Below, one piece after another: positions 34,300 to 47,904 of a stretch of DNA of 64,000 nucleotides; position 1 is the stretch's first letter, and each line of letters opens with the position of its first letter. Origin of the DNA: Metallyticus violacea (Eukaryota > Arthropoda > Insecta > Mantodea > Metallyticidae); NCBI GenBank assembly GCA_030762175.1, contig CM060831.1, positions 32,005,001 to 32,069,000 on the forward strand, in the 5' to 3' direction. The notes beneath the pieces were generated by a model, which was given only the letters and a program-made list of their open reading frames with translations, searched no databases and had not been told where the DNA came from. The translations under genes were made by a program, and so were the position numbers.

Positions 34300-36800
34300 A
34301 AAATATAGCTACCTATTGATCTATTTTTGAGGTAACATTCAAGCAATGAGTCGGTAACGCATGGATACGAGTTAAATTAAATACATCATTGAAATCCTTA
34401 CTGTGGGAAAGGGCTTGTTGGCAACCGGCAAGGGAGAATTGGTTTTAACAGAACGCCTGTTCATACGGAGCGAAACAACAGTGGAAGTAAACCAATTAAA
34501 TGCTTTGCAAAGCTTACAACACAACTAATACTTCATTCCTAAGACGCAAGGTTAGTAAATGTACTAATCTTAAATTCTCTGGATAAATTGGGGAGGTGGA
34601 ACAATGACATGGGATAATTAGCGCACAAATTCTACATTTAAGTCGTTGGCAAGGATATGAGCCTGCGACCTGACGGGGTAATTTCGATGGAGATCGACGG
34701 AGTGAAATATAATTTTACAATTAGGGGATGTTCTAAAAATAAGGCGAAATACAAATTTAGAAAATCACTTTAAGATAAATGTACTAATAAAGTATCATAA
34801 TATTCTTTCAAAACAGGTTTATATTATGCTCTCAATTCCAGGAACAGCGCAATTAATGAATTTCTTATTGGAGGTTTTTGGTTTGCATCAATATATAACC
34901 CAAGCATGTTTTATTACTAAAACCAGCATAATTTCCTTTATTACAATATTTTCAATTCTTGATTTAAATTTCTTTCCAAAAACCATTATCTCTTATCTCC
35001 CTATCCCTCCATATTGCTATTTTATCAAATTTATAAAATTTCTTTAATGTTATAATCCCAAGTTTAATGTTAATTTTAACCCTTTCCCATGCAATTAAAT
35101 AATGATTACCAGTATTTTGTTAAATTCTTTAATCTGTACCAATATATCAATTATATTGCAATTGCTTTCCTTTACTACCAACTCTTCCTAGATACACCTG
35201 CTCAACTTCATTTGGTGAAGTTTTTGGCAAGTTTTCTCTGAATTAAATCCAATTTCCCTAAGTTTCCTCTAAATCCCAAACCTCAATTCAGAAGCCCTTT
35301 GGTGGTCGTGTCGTTCATTGATATTTTACTGTAATGCATGCTGACATGTACAGCGTTATACCAAAGTTCCTAATTCGGGAAAGCAACTGATGCACAGCGC
35401 ATACCAAAAATGATCTTAGACACTTCGGCATCAAGAGAAAATGAAGGTAAGCTTGTAAATACCAGGAACACAATATTTACAAATAAAATGCATGCAGTTG
35501 CAGTAACTTCAGTGGCGAGGATCTTAGCCGTCGCTATTAATGACATCTTATGAATTGACACGGATTTCATACTTATTTGCGCTTCCTCCCCTTTTAAATT
35601 TGCCGCTATCCTTTGAAAGAAGTAGCCAATTCTCAGGTTAAAATATTTTTGTTGAGTGGCAAGCCAGCATTAGCTGACTATTAGGGCAAGGGAATATTGA
35701 ATAGAACATTATCAATAAACTTTTCACGTAAACTAAAAATATAGGAGAAGAAAAAACGCTTTTACATACCGGAAGGGAGGTTAACATGGTTCCACATCTG
35801 GCCATTCTTTGATTTGCTTCAAGACAAAAGCCATGATGCAGCAGGAATGTTTAACATTTGAGTACAATGGCCGCTTGACAAAGAGCTTACTTCTTAACTA
35901 GCTCAGTGTCTGAAGAATCCAAGAATGGTTTTAAAGCTGGAACGATGCCTTACTATAATGGACAAGGGCACAATGCAAGCTTTTCTAGTCATTCAGGCGA
36001 GTTTCCCACGCACCCGATTCTACAACTGGTTTCACACCTCCTCTCCCACCCCTCTCCTATGCCCTCCGACTTTCTCCTCTGCCAACCAGGTAGCTCCCGA
36101 AGGGCAAATTCCCACATACTGTTCTTGTGCCTCACAGCTACGTTACATAACAAACTCCCCCCCCCCTCCTCTCGCTCTTTGTACTAGTTAAGCAGATGCA
36201 CTACAAAGGAGGAATTCCAGAGCATATTTCTTGCTTTTTAAACAACACAGGCACACCACCTAGCATTTCGCACAGGGAATATGGGCTTGAGCATTCAAAA
36301 CCAAATGTTTTTTCATATTTTTCCACAAATTTCTGTTGTAAATACCTCTTATAAATCTCCAAACACGCAATGAATAGTAAAGAGTGCTAAACGAACCCCC
36401 AGCAACAAATGCAGACCAAAACTGTATGGACAAGCCTGGACTTCTCCAAACCAAGATTAAACGGCATTAGAAAAATCCTTCAGAAAAAACTAGCCAGAGG
36501 AAAATATGACAGAACACTAGAATTAAGAGAATTTATACTAGCTAACTTTACTATTTCATTAAGGAGATCACCCTTCTCGATATTTTACTCCTTCCATAGT
36601 ATTTATTAAAACCGGAGAAGTATTAATCAAATGCGGGGGGAAAACATATGTACAAAGAATTTACTATTTGAAAGGGTTTTAACACTAACTCATTTGCACA
36701 ATGGGAAGGAATGGCCTTAGAAGCTTCAATATGGAGTTGCAGGCATCGATATGAATCAATCAACGTCATAGCTATATTGCGATGTGATGTGTGTACACAG
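34300..36800. other. Intergenic, no gene recognised
   Basis: AT-rich, with a CT- and C-rich tract at about 36030-36180 that produces two overlapping short frames (35906-36191) of low complexity. No domain is recognisable. Confidence 0.4.
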
Positions 36801-36806
36801 TTAAAC

Positions 36807-37630
36807 GACGTAGGCTCGCGGTATCATAAACCCGGGATGCACAATTTTATTATTACTGCTGCTGAATATAGATTGCAAGTTTCTAGAATATTAATAACTA
36901 TAATTAACGTGCGTGGATTCGCTTACACAACAGGGAGAAAAATGGAAAATTTAATATTCATAGTAGTAACGCATCTATTTAAACAAATTAATTTTTCCTT
37001 TTTTTCCCCCCTCCCTTCATGTAACAAGCTTATCAATGACCCTATGACTACAGTGTAGAATTTGCAGGCTGAAGACAGTCAAGTATTGTATACTTCTGTA
37101 TTTCGAAATCACAGCTGGACTTAAATAAAGAGTTGGTCTACCCATTTAGTAATTTTGATTTTCTCTTTCAGCGGTTGCAAATATAAAGGCTTAGAATGTA
37201 AGCTTTGTATAGTTAACATAAAACGAAATAAACAATCACTTCACGAAAAATTTCACTAACTTACAATTCAGCAACATTTTACTACTAATAAAGCTGCAGT
37301 ATAGGGAGATACTTTTATAGACTGATTATCGCTGTTGGAAAGTGTCTGCATTAGAGCATTGCTACTTCAAATTTATATTGTTTGATATTGAAATAACTGC
37401 AAGCTTTCTCATATTTAATATACATGATCGTGTGCCATTTAATATGCAGTTTCATTATAATTAATGGTCTTTTAAAACATTTCATTCCACTTTGTAGCGC
37501 CATAACAGTCGATGTATAAAACTAGAGGCTTCCTTGAGATCGCATGTAACGAGGTATCTGGTGGTGCATGCACATAATATGGTAGCTCTTAGGGGTGAAA
37601 AGCTCCTCCTACCGCCTTCTCTTACCTCCC
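36807..37630 (-). repeat. Duplicated non-coding block C, copy 2
   Basis: Inverted, collinear relative of 23427-24415. The 115-codon plus-strand frame at 36711-37058 overlaps its end and is not conserved in the other copy. Confidence 0.82.
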
Positions 37631-37634
37631 TTAG

Positions 37635-38750
37635 TCAAAATACTCCATAAATTCACCGAGAAAGACATTGCTTACGAGCAAGTCTTTAACAATAAAAACT
37701 CACTGAGCAAAGTTATAGGAAATTAACGCTGAACTTTTAGGGGGTAGCATACAACCACCTAGTGGAGCAGCAGCGATAGTCAAATGCAAGCCAATGTAAT
37801 TGGCGGAGGAGCAGCCTAAAGCAGACTGCCCCTCATCCAACTAATAAGTCACTCATATCAGTGGAAGTGGTAAGGTGTTTAGAGAACTCAAGTAGACAAG
37901 TTTTATGAACCATGACTGTACTTGAACTTCAACTAATTAATATGATGAAGTATTGCTCTGTATCTGACAGAATAAATTATTTGTTTAAGGTAAGTCCTCT
38001 TAATTAGGAAAAACATTTGTAGTACCTTTGAAGTTAAAGCCTGAAGCCCAATAACTAAGTGTTCGAGACCATTTGTTCTATTCTTCAAGTACCTGCTTTT
38101 CTACTCGTAAATTCTTTGCACTTTTTTTTTCCTGCCCCCAGTATATTACCACAAACATAAGTAGGTTAATAAAGATCAATTTTCAATTCAGCGATACAGC
38201 ATCGCAAAAAGTATCTCTGGAGGGCATGAACAATCTTTCATAGTGTGAGAACGAATTATGCACCGTCTCTTTTGCCTCTTCATTGGATTCAACTGTTGTT
38301 CAAACAGGCATCTTTTAGGAGACAAAAGAAGGGTATTCAGTCAATGAGTGCCAGGTCTAGAACATGAATGATATGACAGCATTTCAAATGTCAAGTCCTC
38401 AGTGCATTCAAAAGCCAGCCCTTTCCATGTTAACACACAACAATGCCCGTGTTTCTATTTATTCACAGGCTTCAGCGTGCAACTGTGTTCTAGTGATGTG
38501 AAGTAAACACTATCTAAACATCTTTCCAATAGCTACTTGACTTCTAAGTTTAATTTCATAACCTAGTAATGATTCCGGTCTGGTCCAACCACCAATTTGT
38601 TACATTCTACTACAATCTTTTTATCCCAAAACTGACATGAATCAAGCACTAAGACTGCCTGGTTTTGATTCTTCAAGACATAAGCTCGCTGGGTGGTTTT
38701 ATATCCCGAGTTTTCCCTCTGGATTTTCTAAAACGTTTATAATACGTGTG
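37635..38750. other. Intergenic, no gene recognised
   Basis: No recognisable repeat or gene. A T-run at 38123-38131. Confidence 0.4.
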
Positions 38751-38929
38751 GAATTATGAAGGCTGTTCAATAAAGAATGATCATTGTTTATACAGCATAA
38801 CTTCGGGAGCTAAACTTTTGTTTTAACATATTTTGTTACTTTAATGCCTAACGCGCAGGTTTCATTGTCGTCACTTCCGATATCCGCCTATGAGAAGTGC
38901 GCAAGATGAGACATGTTCAGTTCCGTCAT

Positions 38930-39855
38930 GGGCAGGAAACGCGACAAACAATATAGTGCTCTGATATTCTACTTTCGTCTTAAAAATCACCAGCTGACGT
39001 CTGTGCAATGTTACAGGAGATATGTGGAGAGTTTGTCCTTCCCTATAGCACAATCAATTTTAAAGGAATACCCGCTCCCTTTTGTGATCTAACGGAAGAA
39101 AACATTAACACTGCTGCTGAAATTGTGAGGCGGTATCGCCAAATAACTGTAAGAAGCTTTCAGAAACTGCAACTTTCACTGGATGCCACTCACACGATGG
39201 TAACTGAAAAGTTGAACATGAGAGGTGTTTGCGCACAGTGACAGTGCAAGACTGCCCATTCCTGAATTAAAGGACGTTCGCATGCAGATGAAGATGTTAC
39301 AGAAGATGCGGAGTTTCTTTCAAAGGATGCTACATCATTTCGATCCTGAGAACACACAGCAAACTGTGCCGAATCCACAATAATAAATAAATAATAAAAA
39401 CACACACAAGGGGCAGATGATTGCTTCTGCTGGGAAAGTTAAGATAATCTAATTTTTTGATATTCAAGGAATGGTTTACCAGCATGTCGTACCTGCAAAC
39501 ACAACTGAGCAACACTACCCAGACGTCCTGAAAACTTTTCCAAAGCCATATCACACACAAAAGCCACATTTCCGTGCAACATGCTGAATGCTGCACCACT
39601 AAAATGTAGGTCGTACATCGCAAATGTTGTTGCTAAATATTTAAAAAAAAAAATAAAAAAAAAAAAAAAACGTCATTGTGAAGAGTGTCCTTCAGTTTCC
39701 CCAAAGTCCAGATTGATTTTTTCTTTTTCCTCAAATGAAGAAATGCTTTCGTGGGAGGCATTTTCCATTATCAGAAGCAGCGATGAAGGTTGCGGAGGCG
39801 AATCTTATGTACCTGTCAAAATGGCTTTCAGCATGTCTTTTATGATCATCCTTAA
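38930..39855 (+). pseudogene. mariner transposase remnant 2
   Basis: Plus-strand pieces in order: a helix-turn-helix region VRRYRQITVRSFQKLQLSL and MVTEKLNMRGVCAQ (39126-39240). Next comes FDPENTQQT (39339-39365), which normally follows the first catalytic block, so that block itself is lost. Then FFDIQGMVYQHVVPA with the catalytic aspartate codon at 39459-39461, and YPDVLKTF. At MLHH*N (39588-39605) the catalytic aspartate position is a TAA stop at 39600-39602. The C-terminal QSPD*FFLFPQMKKCFRGRHF (39693-39756) is last. An A-run of about 30 bases lies between. Shifts and stops show it is dead. It belongs to a different subgroup from the copy at 18.9 kb, judging by the DIQGMVYQHVVP segment. 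Confidence 0.8.
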
Positions 39856-39892
39856 TGAACTTTTGTTGTATCACACTCCCTTCGAAATATGG

Positions 39893-39952
39893 TCTTCTTC
39901 TTCTTCTTCTTCTTCTTCTTCTTCTTCTTCTTCTTGTTCTTCTTCTTCAGGT
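39893..39952. repeat. (TTC)n microsatellite
   Basis: About 18 TTC units with one interruption. The 237-codon frame at 39581-40294 is open only because it crosses the A-run and this repeat. Confidence 0.92.
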
Positions 39953-40754
39953 TACAGATTGCAAAGCCGGTTGTGGCTTCTTTATTTGTATAGTTCATCG
40001 TTTTGCTGTTCGATGTTTCCTTTACCAATAGATGTGCAACAATTTTCGGTAATCTATCTTGTCTTGATTCATGCATTGTACATATTCCCGCAAATTAAAT
40101 CGATTTTGACCAACCAATCTAATGAGCTGTGGGCAATAAGTTGTTTCTGCTTCGTTTCTAATGTGCTCCAGCCACGTTTCAAAAAAATCGCATCTTATTG
40201 TCGGTTCCTATCTTTTCCTTTGTGGTCCAAGTCTCACTCGCATACACCCGTCAACTTCATATGTACCATATATTTCATATACAAAACCTATTAGTTTCTT
40301 GTCGCACTACATCACAGTTTGGAACATGCTGCATTTATATACCATGATTTTAAAACGGAGGAGTGTGTATACCAGTTTTTAAAAACATATTTAAAAACCG
40401 TTTCAGAAATAAAGTTACAAAAAGGAGGCGTTTCTTTTTTGTACCTTTTTCTTAGAATATTACAAATACTACACCTGCTTTTTACGCTCTTCATTAAGGA
40501 ACAAGACTAATATTAAGATAGATTTTAATGTGTAGCAGATAAAAAATGGAGTACTTGCCCTACTTTCTCGCATTATTTTTAAAAACTTTATTCCATATTT
40601 TTTTTTAAATATGACAAAAATCAAATGATATAAATGGGCATACGTTTCTGTACACATCGCGAAATTTTGAAGAACTTTCATCTAAATGTATTTTTTAAAA
40701 ATATTTCAAAACATAACATACAAAGTGGAACATGGATACATCATGAGTAGCTTG

Positions 40755-40850
40755 CCCGTTTAAGGCGTCGACGGACTCCGAATTTGAGTCATCATTAATT
40801 CATTTATCTCGACGAGTAAAGCAGTTATACACTTACAAAATGGGAAGATG
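40755..40850 (+). mobile_element. SINE family C body fragment
   Basis: TAAGGCGTCGACGGACTCCG and CATCATTAATTCATTT match the body of the copy at 33.7-33.9 kb. The head is missing. Confidence 0.55.
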
Positions 40851-40859
40851 CTTTATTTC

Positions 40860-41850
40860 TGTAGCATAATAAAAGCTAATAGTCATTAGCTGCTGATACA
40901 CAAAGGAGACCCCATCTTTAATTAATAGCACTTTGCTGGGTATACCAGCCTAGTCTTCTACAGTAACCCTATTTGCAACAGTGGCAAATGACGGATTGGA
41001 TATTTTCTTATCAAGGACCTCAAAGGACCTACCATTATATAAAACATAACGAGCGAGAGAGAGAAAAGCAATGTAAACCAAAACCGATGGCGACTGAATA
41101 ACTAAGGTCGCCAATAATTGGCCAGTAAATAAAACAGGCATTTAAAAAACTATATGCATATTTCCGCTTTCTACACAAGTTTCCCGTCTGAAGCTCTTTT
41201 ACACATATTACTTTTAAAATAATCATTAATTACATATTTACCATGGCAATATATTTTGCTTCTTTGCAGAAAATTAGTAGGTAATATTTTGTGTATAGCT
41301 TTGGGCTTTAACAGCACCACCATCATCAAATAAAGAAAATATACACAACGCTGGAAACTTTTATTTGTCTCCCGCATGCATCAAGTAAGCTCATCAAATT
41401 TTTTCATTCTTTATACATGAGCTATGGCTTATTAGAAGTTCCTTTCTCTTAGCATGGAGAAGCGTTTTGCCAATACGTGCGGGCTGGTATTGTCATCCTT
41501 GCAAATTGTGGTGCCTAACAAGAGGAGCTGGTGCGGGAAAATGGCAAGGGAAAGTGTCTGGGAGAAGAGTGCTTATCTGCAACCCCTGGATAGACCCAGA
41601 CGTCCGTTCAGCACAAACCACGGGCCCGGCGGCAGACGCCGTGCTTTCAGAACTGCCTAATCCCATGTTCCTCGTTAAACGGCTTTATAAGTGCCTACTG
41701 CAAAGAGGTCTCTTCTGTTCTATGCAAAAAGATTTACGCATGAAGTCTGATTTTTGCAACAAAAGTAACAAGAAATGCTTCTTTCTTCACCCTCCTTACA
41801 ATGAATGCGATATTACTTTTTAGAGACCTTTCATTTCAAAACTCCCAGCC
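40860..41850. other. Intergenic, no gene recognised
   Basis: A 118-codon plus-strand frame at 41467-41823 overlaps a GC-richer patch (41500-41660). It is not recognisable, and a second frame is open over the same patch. Confidence 0.35.
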
Positions 41851-41857
41851 TAACTAA

Positions 41858-42351
41858 CTATAATGCGTTTCCCGTTACTTCTATTCCGACGTAAATAAAT
41901 ACAAATGTATCACTCCGCGGTGCATGGTTCTGATTGGTTAAGTAGCACTATTAATCCCATAAACAGCCGATACATCTTCTGTAATCGTTACCGCTGGATG
42001 CTATTCACAAAATTTATTAATAATTTTGCACGATAATCTTGTCGTCACATTTTCAACAAATTACCTTGAGAGTGTTTTACAATGCTATCATGACAAGCAC
42101 ATGCTTTCTACATGGCGCCTCTTTGCAATGCAATTAATAGCAATGTCAGAGGGCAACATATGCATAAACTAATTAAAATTCATAATAAGGTATTCGTAAC
42201 GACTGGTATCTCTCAACATTATTACGGTATTCACTAATATGATTTTCTCAATGTTTAAACCGTAAATTCCTTTACAGTTGTGCGCAATGTCAATCATGTA
42301 AGTGGCCCTGGAGCCAATGAGGAAAGGGCTGCAGCACATGATTATATTTAC
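41858..42351 (-). repeat. Duplicated non-coding block B, copy 2
   Basis: Inverted relative of 22090-22592, including the identical 42 bases at 42211-42252. Both copies are about 500 bp and nearly the same length. Confidence 0.85.
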
Positions 42352-42359
42352 CTTAGGAT

Positions 42360-45300
42360 TGAAGTAACTGAGAACAGATAACACAAGCATATAATTAAAA
42401 AAATCCCCTATATTTAAATAAGACACATTTTTTATTTGTATTTAATTTTTTAAAAGACTGGAAAACTTGCAGTGAAATCCTTGCGATTTTATTTAAAAAT
42501 TTACACCAAAGTGAATGTTTTTATTAATTTGCTCCTCATGCGGATTTCTGGCATCAATAAACTGCTAAGGTTGAAGACCCATTGTAGAACTGTTATTCTT
42601 CCAAATTATATTTTCAAAATAGCTAGAGAGGCAATAGAGATAAGACAGGAGATTTTTACAGATTCCTACCTCTCGGAATGAAGTAACGTATGACTGAACT
42701 GCAAGCAACCGCATACATCCATGAAGTTATGGCAAATTGTCCATTATACTCACAGACCCTTACCTTTTATGTTCTTATGTTACAGAAAACTATATCATTG
42801 TATAATAAAGGCTCGCGTAAAACTGGCTGAGGTGCTATCCTTTTATAACAAATGCCTGTAGTCAAACAGACTCTTTTATTACTATGAGCATTATAGAGTG
42901 ACTTCCAGTTTAAGGTACGCAAGCAAACATTTCAGCCACAACGTATTTCAACTTTCTGAGGGCAAAATAAGGCCACTTTTTTAAAAGCCGAAATTCTGGA
43001 ATTTTTAATGCGTTTTACATATACTATCATTCTTTCTCTGAGCTTTTACAATACATATATTAACTTTCTGATTTTGTACAAGCACAGAAGGGAGGCTATT
43101 CATTTTTCACGATGTAAAGAAACAGAAGAGGAACAGTATTCACTTCATGTTTATAATCAAGTCCAGATGAAGCATTCCAAGACAAATGTGATCAAAACTA
43201 TTGAACTGTGAAGAAAAAATTCACATAAATACAACATTACTTACGATTTTATTTATCTATGAGCGCCAAACTAATATACATAAGATTACACCATACTCTC
43301 TTACCCTACTTGCTTCGTAATGTCTGTCATCATAGAAGAATTTCCCTTTTCGCACGATGAACAAATCAGCCAAGATAAAACTTGTCTTACAAAACGAAAA
43401 AGGGAAATTCTATTTATGTACCGGTTAAAGCTCCGAAACAAAAACGAGAAATAGAGAAAAGGAGCAGCAAAAGAAGAGGGCATAGCTTTGAGCCAGACGT
43501 CCTTCAGGAACTAGGACGGCAAACCTCTCTTCATGTCCAAGAATCTTTTCTGCACCCTACGGCAAGGCCTGCTTCCGACCAACTGGCTCCCTGCGAGAAC
43601 CATTCCAGTGAAATGCATTCCATGAACGTGTTGACCAACTCTGCGAATATGCGTTTCCTGATGATCAACTACACTTCACCTATGTCGGTGTACCTGGCTC
43701 ATGTCCAATGTTGTAATATTACGGGAAGGAAAGTTGGTTAACTATGGTTTCACTGAAAATAAGACTGCTGCACGATCGAATCAACAATCCTTCTGATATT
43801 AAGACAATTAAGACAAATTTTTAATTACAAAGATTTAGTGACTTTTAAACGTTCATTTATTTTATGTTCATAATAAAAAACGGATATTATGAATAATTGC
43901 TGGTAAATGTGAACATTGCCCAAAATGACAGGTGAATGATCGAAATATTTTTAGTTGATCAATTTTTGAGGGAAGTGTTAACAATTGCCATTTGCCGAGG
44001 TAAATGCAGGAAATGAGCCAGTTAAATTATGCGTTCTCCCGCTGTTTGCACAAGGGAACTGCTGATTAGAAAATTATTTATGTGCTTTTACTTAGATGTG
44101 GATTTGTGTAATTCAGTATTTCATCCATCAACAACCGCTCATCAATGATGGTATTTAAGATTTTACTGCCCATTTATGAACTCACGATTGTGTTTCGTTT
44201 CCTTGCGAAATTTATTTGAATAACAAAAGAAATGTTCTCGGTTAAAGCTATAAAACTTCCTTGTATATCTTACAGAAAACTTTCAATCTATTTTGATATT
44301 AGTTTCTTGGCGTTTCCACAAATATTTAACCTGTCACCTTGCTTTGAACAAATTAACTTGGAATTTCGTGCTAATATATGGTATCATATTGGCATACCCT
44401 TAAAGGTGTACGTCAAATCAGGTGCTAATTAAATATGCTGCCATTGCTCACAAACATGTATATGAATATGTATTGACATTTCAGTAACATCAAAGCACCT
44501 CCACACAAACACAGAAGCAATGCATCAAAATTTGGAGGAAAAACAGACTCTTCAGTTAGGTCAACCAATATTTATCACATTGCTTTGGTAAATGTGAACA
44601 ATTTAAGGTAAATGTGGGAACATGCACAATGATTTGCCTACATTTACCAATCAACAAAATGTTAGGATCCATCCCAACTAAACTGAGACCTTAAACAGCT
44701 CCTACAGTTCTTATTGCAGCTGAGCGAGTCAAATGATAGAAGCTTTAGAATTTAATGATAATATTAACCATATATGGGATTGCTGACGAAAGAACTCCGG
44801 AAATAACATGGGAGAGATCTCCGAGCTGTGGATAAGAAATTCCTACAGATTTTTATAAGGTTGAATCTATTTCAAATTTAAAGAGTACGTTATACTAAAA
44901 CAACTTTATGATTGATTCCAGAAAATGAATTCATACACTCCTCGAACTTGTAAAACGTCCTGATAAGCTTTTATTGTATTCTCAAAACAAAATGGGTGGG
45001 GCAATTTTTAAGCCTTTTGAAAATGACTATTATGAACTTTTTCTGCAAATATTGGAATTATAGGTGAGCTAAAATTTAGCATCCACTGCAAAGCTGTTAA
45101 AAAGTGAATTAATACTTTATGTTTATGACTGTTTATTATATATCTTAATATATTTTTATCGGAATTAATTCCCTAAAATTAATTTTAGTAGTGCCCCCCC
45201 CCAAATAAAACCCACCGATGTCTTCTTGACATGAGATACTACCCCAACAATAACACCTTTCAAATGCTTCTCTATAGCTTAAAGGTTGCTTCGTCACTAC

Positions 45301-45670
45301 AAATTTTCACAACATCAATTCTGGTAACATTTAGCGTTGTTTTACAAAAACTGCTATATAATGCTTGAATCAAGCCTTATGTAAAATTTTCTGAACAGAA
45401 ATTCTTGAAACGTTCTGTTCAATAAAATGTAGTACCCTGTAAAGCATTAAGCATGGTTTCATTACCTAGAATGCCTCCCTGACTAGTCCGATGCAAATTC
45501 TTTCCTCAAAACGTTTGCATAATTTATAGATCTTTTCCGTGTTGCTGGGATAGTGTCAAAATGGTTATTTTGTTGCACAAAAACCGATTTTGTATAACGT
45601 TTTTAAATTAAAAATAATTTAATCTTTAGTAGCTATTTTCGTAGTATAAATAAGCACTATTAAAGGAGCA
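42360..45670. other. Intergenic, no gene recognised
   Basis: AT-rich. A 119-codon plus-strand frame at 43382-43741 lies in somewhat less AT-rich DNA but has no known domain. Confidence 0.4.
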
Positions 45671-45682
45671 GGTGGAGGAAGG

Positions 45683-45707
45683 AGGGAGAGAGAGAGAGAG
45701 AGAGATT
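45683..45707. repeat. (GA)n microsatellite
   Basis: About 11 GA units. Confidence 0.9.
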
Positions 45708-46019
45708 TGATTGGATACATTGCACTCTAGTGTTTATATCACTATTATCACAGAGATAATTTAATCAAAGTGAAAAAATTAACCTTTTATTCATTTATTC
45801 ATCCCTCATTTCTAATTCCTATACTTTGTCTTACAAAACTGATTTTGATATCTAGTAAGAAAAAATGCTGGAGGTTCTCCGTCGACATATCGTTTGACCA
45901 TGTAGGCATTACATTTGCATATAGATTTTCCTTTTGTAAGTAAGAGAATATCTGTTTTTTGTGATAGTCATTCCCTCAAATTGAAGTATAATCGTATCGT
46001 AAAAGCTAAGTGTTATAAT

Positions 46020-46370
46020 CCGCTTAAACAGGGCAGATTGGGCAGTACACGATGTCTGGCAGACAACCGGATCGATGAGGGCGAGGCTGATGGTCCAGAA
46101 GCGCCGCTCGCTGGGCTCCTGACCCAGCCGGCTCGGGGTATGGGGAAAGGTCATCCCGGTACAGACATACCCACTTCCGTCACCCAGGAAACCTTTGACG
46201 TGACTGCGAGACTACCTTGTAGTAAATCGGGGGTAGGGAGGGACGCGAGGGTTGCCATGGTTATTGGCGGGAACGGTTTCCAGCAGCCTGGATGCCACAC
46301 CCTAGACTCACAATTTACAAGTCCTTCTGTGCCATTTTGTGCCGAAATCAACTATTGCTTTCTGTAAACG
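46020..46370 (+). other. GC-rich stretch with an open frame of unknown nature
   Basis: The base composition differs sharply from the flanks. A 150-codon frame (45915-46367) covers it on the plus strand, and frames are also open on the minus strand, as expected of GC-rich DNA. The predicted protein is Gly-, Pro- and Arg-rich with no domain. It could be a CpG island, an old GC-rich repeat or an exon. No splice signals decide it. Confidence 0.25.
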
Positions 46371-46379
46371 AGGACAGTT

Positions 46380-47635
46380 CATTTCAAAAAGTCTAGAAAA
46401 ACACAAACCCTCAATTCTTAAATCTAAATTAAATTTAAGAAATACTAGGCCAGCTTAATCCATATTTCCTATATAGCAAAGCGCAATATTTAGACACTCC
46501 AATAAAATGCCATCGTACTAATTATTTATCCAGCGATGCTGCAATGCCATCAGCTCGTCTCTGAAGTGATTGTGCGGATGGTTTGTAAAACATTCATCTA
46601 CAGCTAGCACCATCCCTTTACCCTTCTAAAAACAGCAATTATCAGAATTCCTTTCGCGTCCCAAAAGACATGTCACAATCTTTCCTGCAGATGGAAGCGA
46701 ATTTGTCTTCTTTGGCGCCGAACAACCGAATTCTGTCTACTGTTTTGATTGCTACCCAAGTCTCATTCAGTCGATGCACAAAATCATTTCTGTAGCGATA
46801 TTTTTTCACTCCAAGTATTTTAGATCTGACGTTAGCAAGCGTGGCATTCATGCACAAAGCTTTTTCATATGCACCCTTCATGTACGTTCCTTTGTCTATA
46901 GTCTCAGCATTACTTGCCGGCAATCTAATACCATATCGGGTATTTGTTCAATGAATTTTCCTGTTGCGCCTTTTGGAAGTTCACAGCCATCTTCAAGGTT
47001 GGTACAATCATGATTGAATACAGATTAAGATTACACACACCTTTTAATACCTCAAAAATAACCAGAAGAGCTTATATGAAGTTTCGTAAATTTCGCATGA
47101 ATTTCCTTTGGCTCTAAACCATCTTTTACAAAGTTTTACCACTGCACTATATTCAATTTCATCCATTTTGTGGAATAACTACAATACACCTTCTTTAAAG
47201 TTCTTCTAAATAAACTATTTGAAATAATGACTTAATATTTCAAATGAGTGCTTAAGACAGATGTACCAGCATAAAAAAATAAAAATAACTACATATTGTT
47301 GAAGTCGAGAACTTTTCACGCCGCCTTCGTATATAAAATATTTTGGTACTATCTACAACAGACTTCCTAAATTGAAAATTAGCTGCAGTTAAAACTTTTG
47401 CTTGAATAATTACGTTGAACACACATGGCTAATGAATGACATGTATAAACTGTAATGTATAAAATTGACAGATGCCAAAGATGCCACGGCAAAGGAAAGT
47501 TCATAGTCTATTCGAAGGACCTCTTGATTTATGTTCCGATCTCAAACAGATATTCAGATTGAAAACTCTGAAGTGGAACCCCGAACACAGGCACGTATAC
47601 TACAATGGAATGTTGGAAGCAATAAATGAAAGAAA
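46380..47635. other. Intergenic, no gene recognised
   Basis: A 93-codon minus-strand frame at 46642-46923 has no recognised domain. The rest is AT-rich. Confidence 0.4.
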
Positions 47636-47640
47636 TCATA

Positions 47641-47710
47641 AATAGGCCGCTTTCGTGGTCTAGGAGTGCACGACTACTAATCTACAGACGTCGCGAGAAA
47701 GTCAATGCAG
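47641..47710 (+). mobile_element. SINE family C, internally deleted copy
   Basis: The head CGCTTTCGTGGTCTAGGAGT is followed, after about 30 bp, by CAGACGTCGCGAGAAAGTCA, which is the 3' part of the family. The B box and about 200 bp of body are missing. A short A-run follows. Confidence 0.6.
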
Positions 47711-47904
47711 AAAAAAAAAGTCATAAATTACTAATTTAAAAATAAATAAATAAAATACAAAATAGATGTTCAGGACTCCATATTCCAGGCGAAGTTTCAT
47801 GTCCACGTTGTATCTAGTAAATCTATTTAATGTTCGATATTTGTTTTTTCTTTTTGTTAAGCAATTCTAAAAATGATAAAAACACCGGCTCATAAAATGT
47901 TGGA

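Noticed and set aside
39581..40294. 237-codon plus-strand frame
   Set aside because: It starts inside the mariner 2 remnant and stays open by crossing an A-run and a TTC repeat (poly-Lys, poly-Ser). The real coding relics are in other frames.
45915..46367. 150-codon gene in the GC-rich stretch
   Set aside because: Frames are open on both strands, the composition alone explains this, and there is no domain or clear start context.
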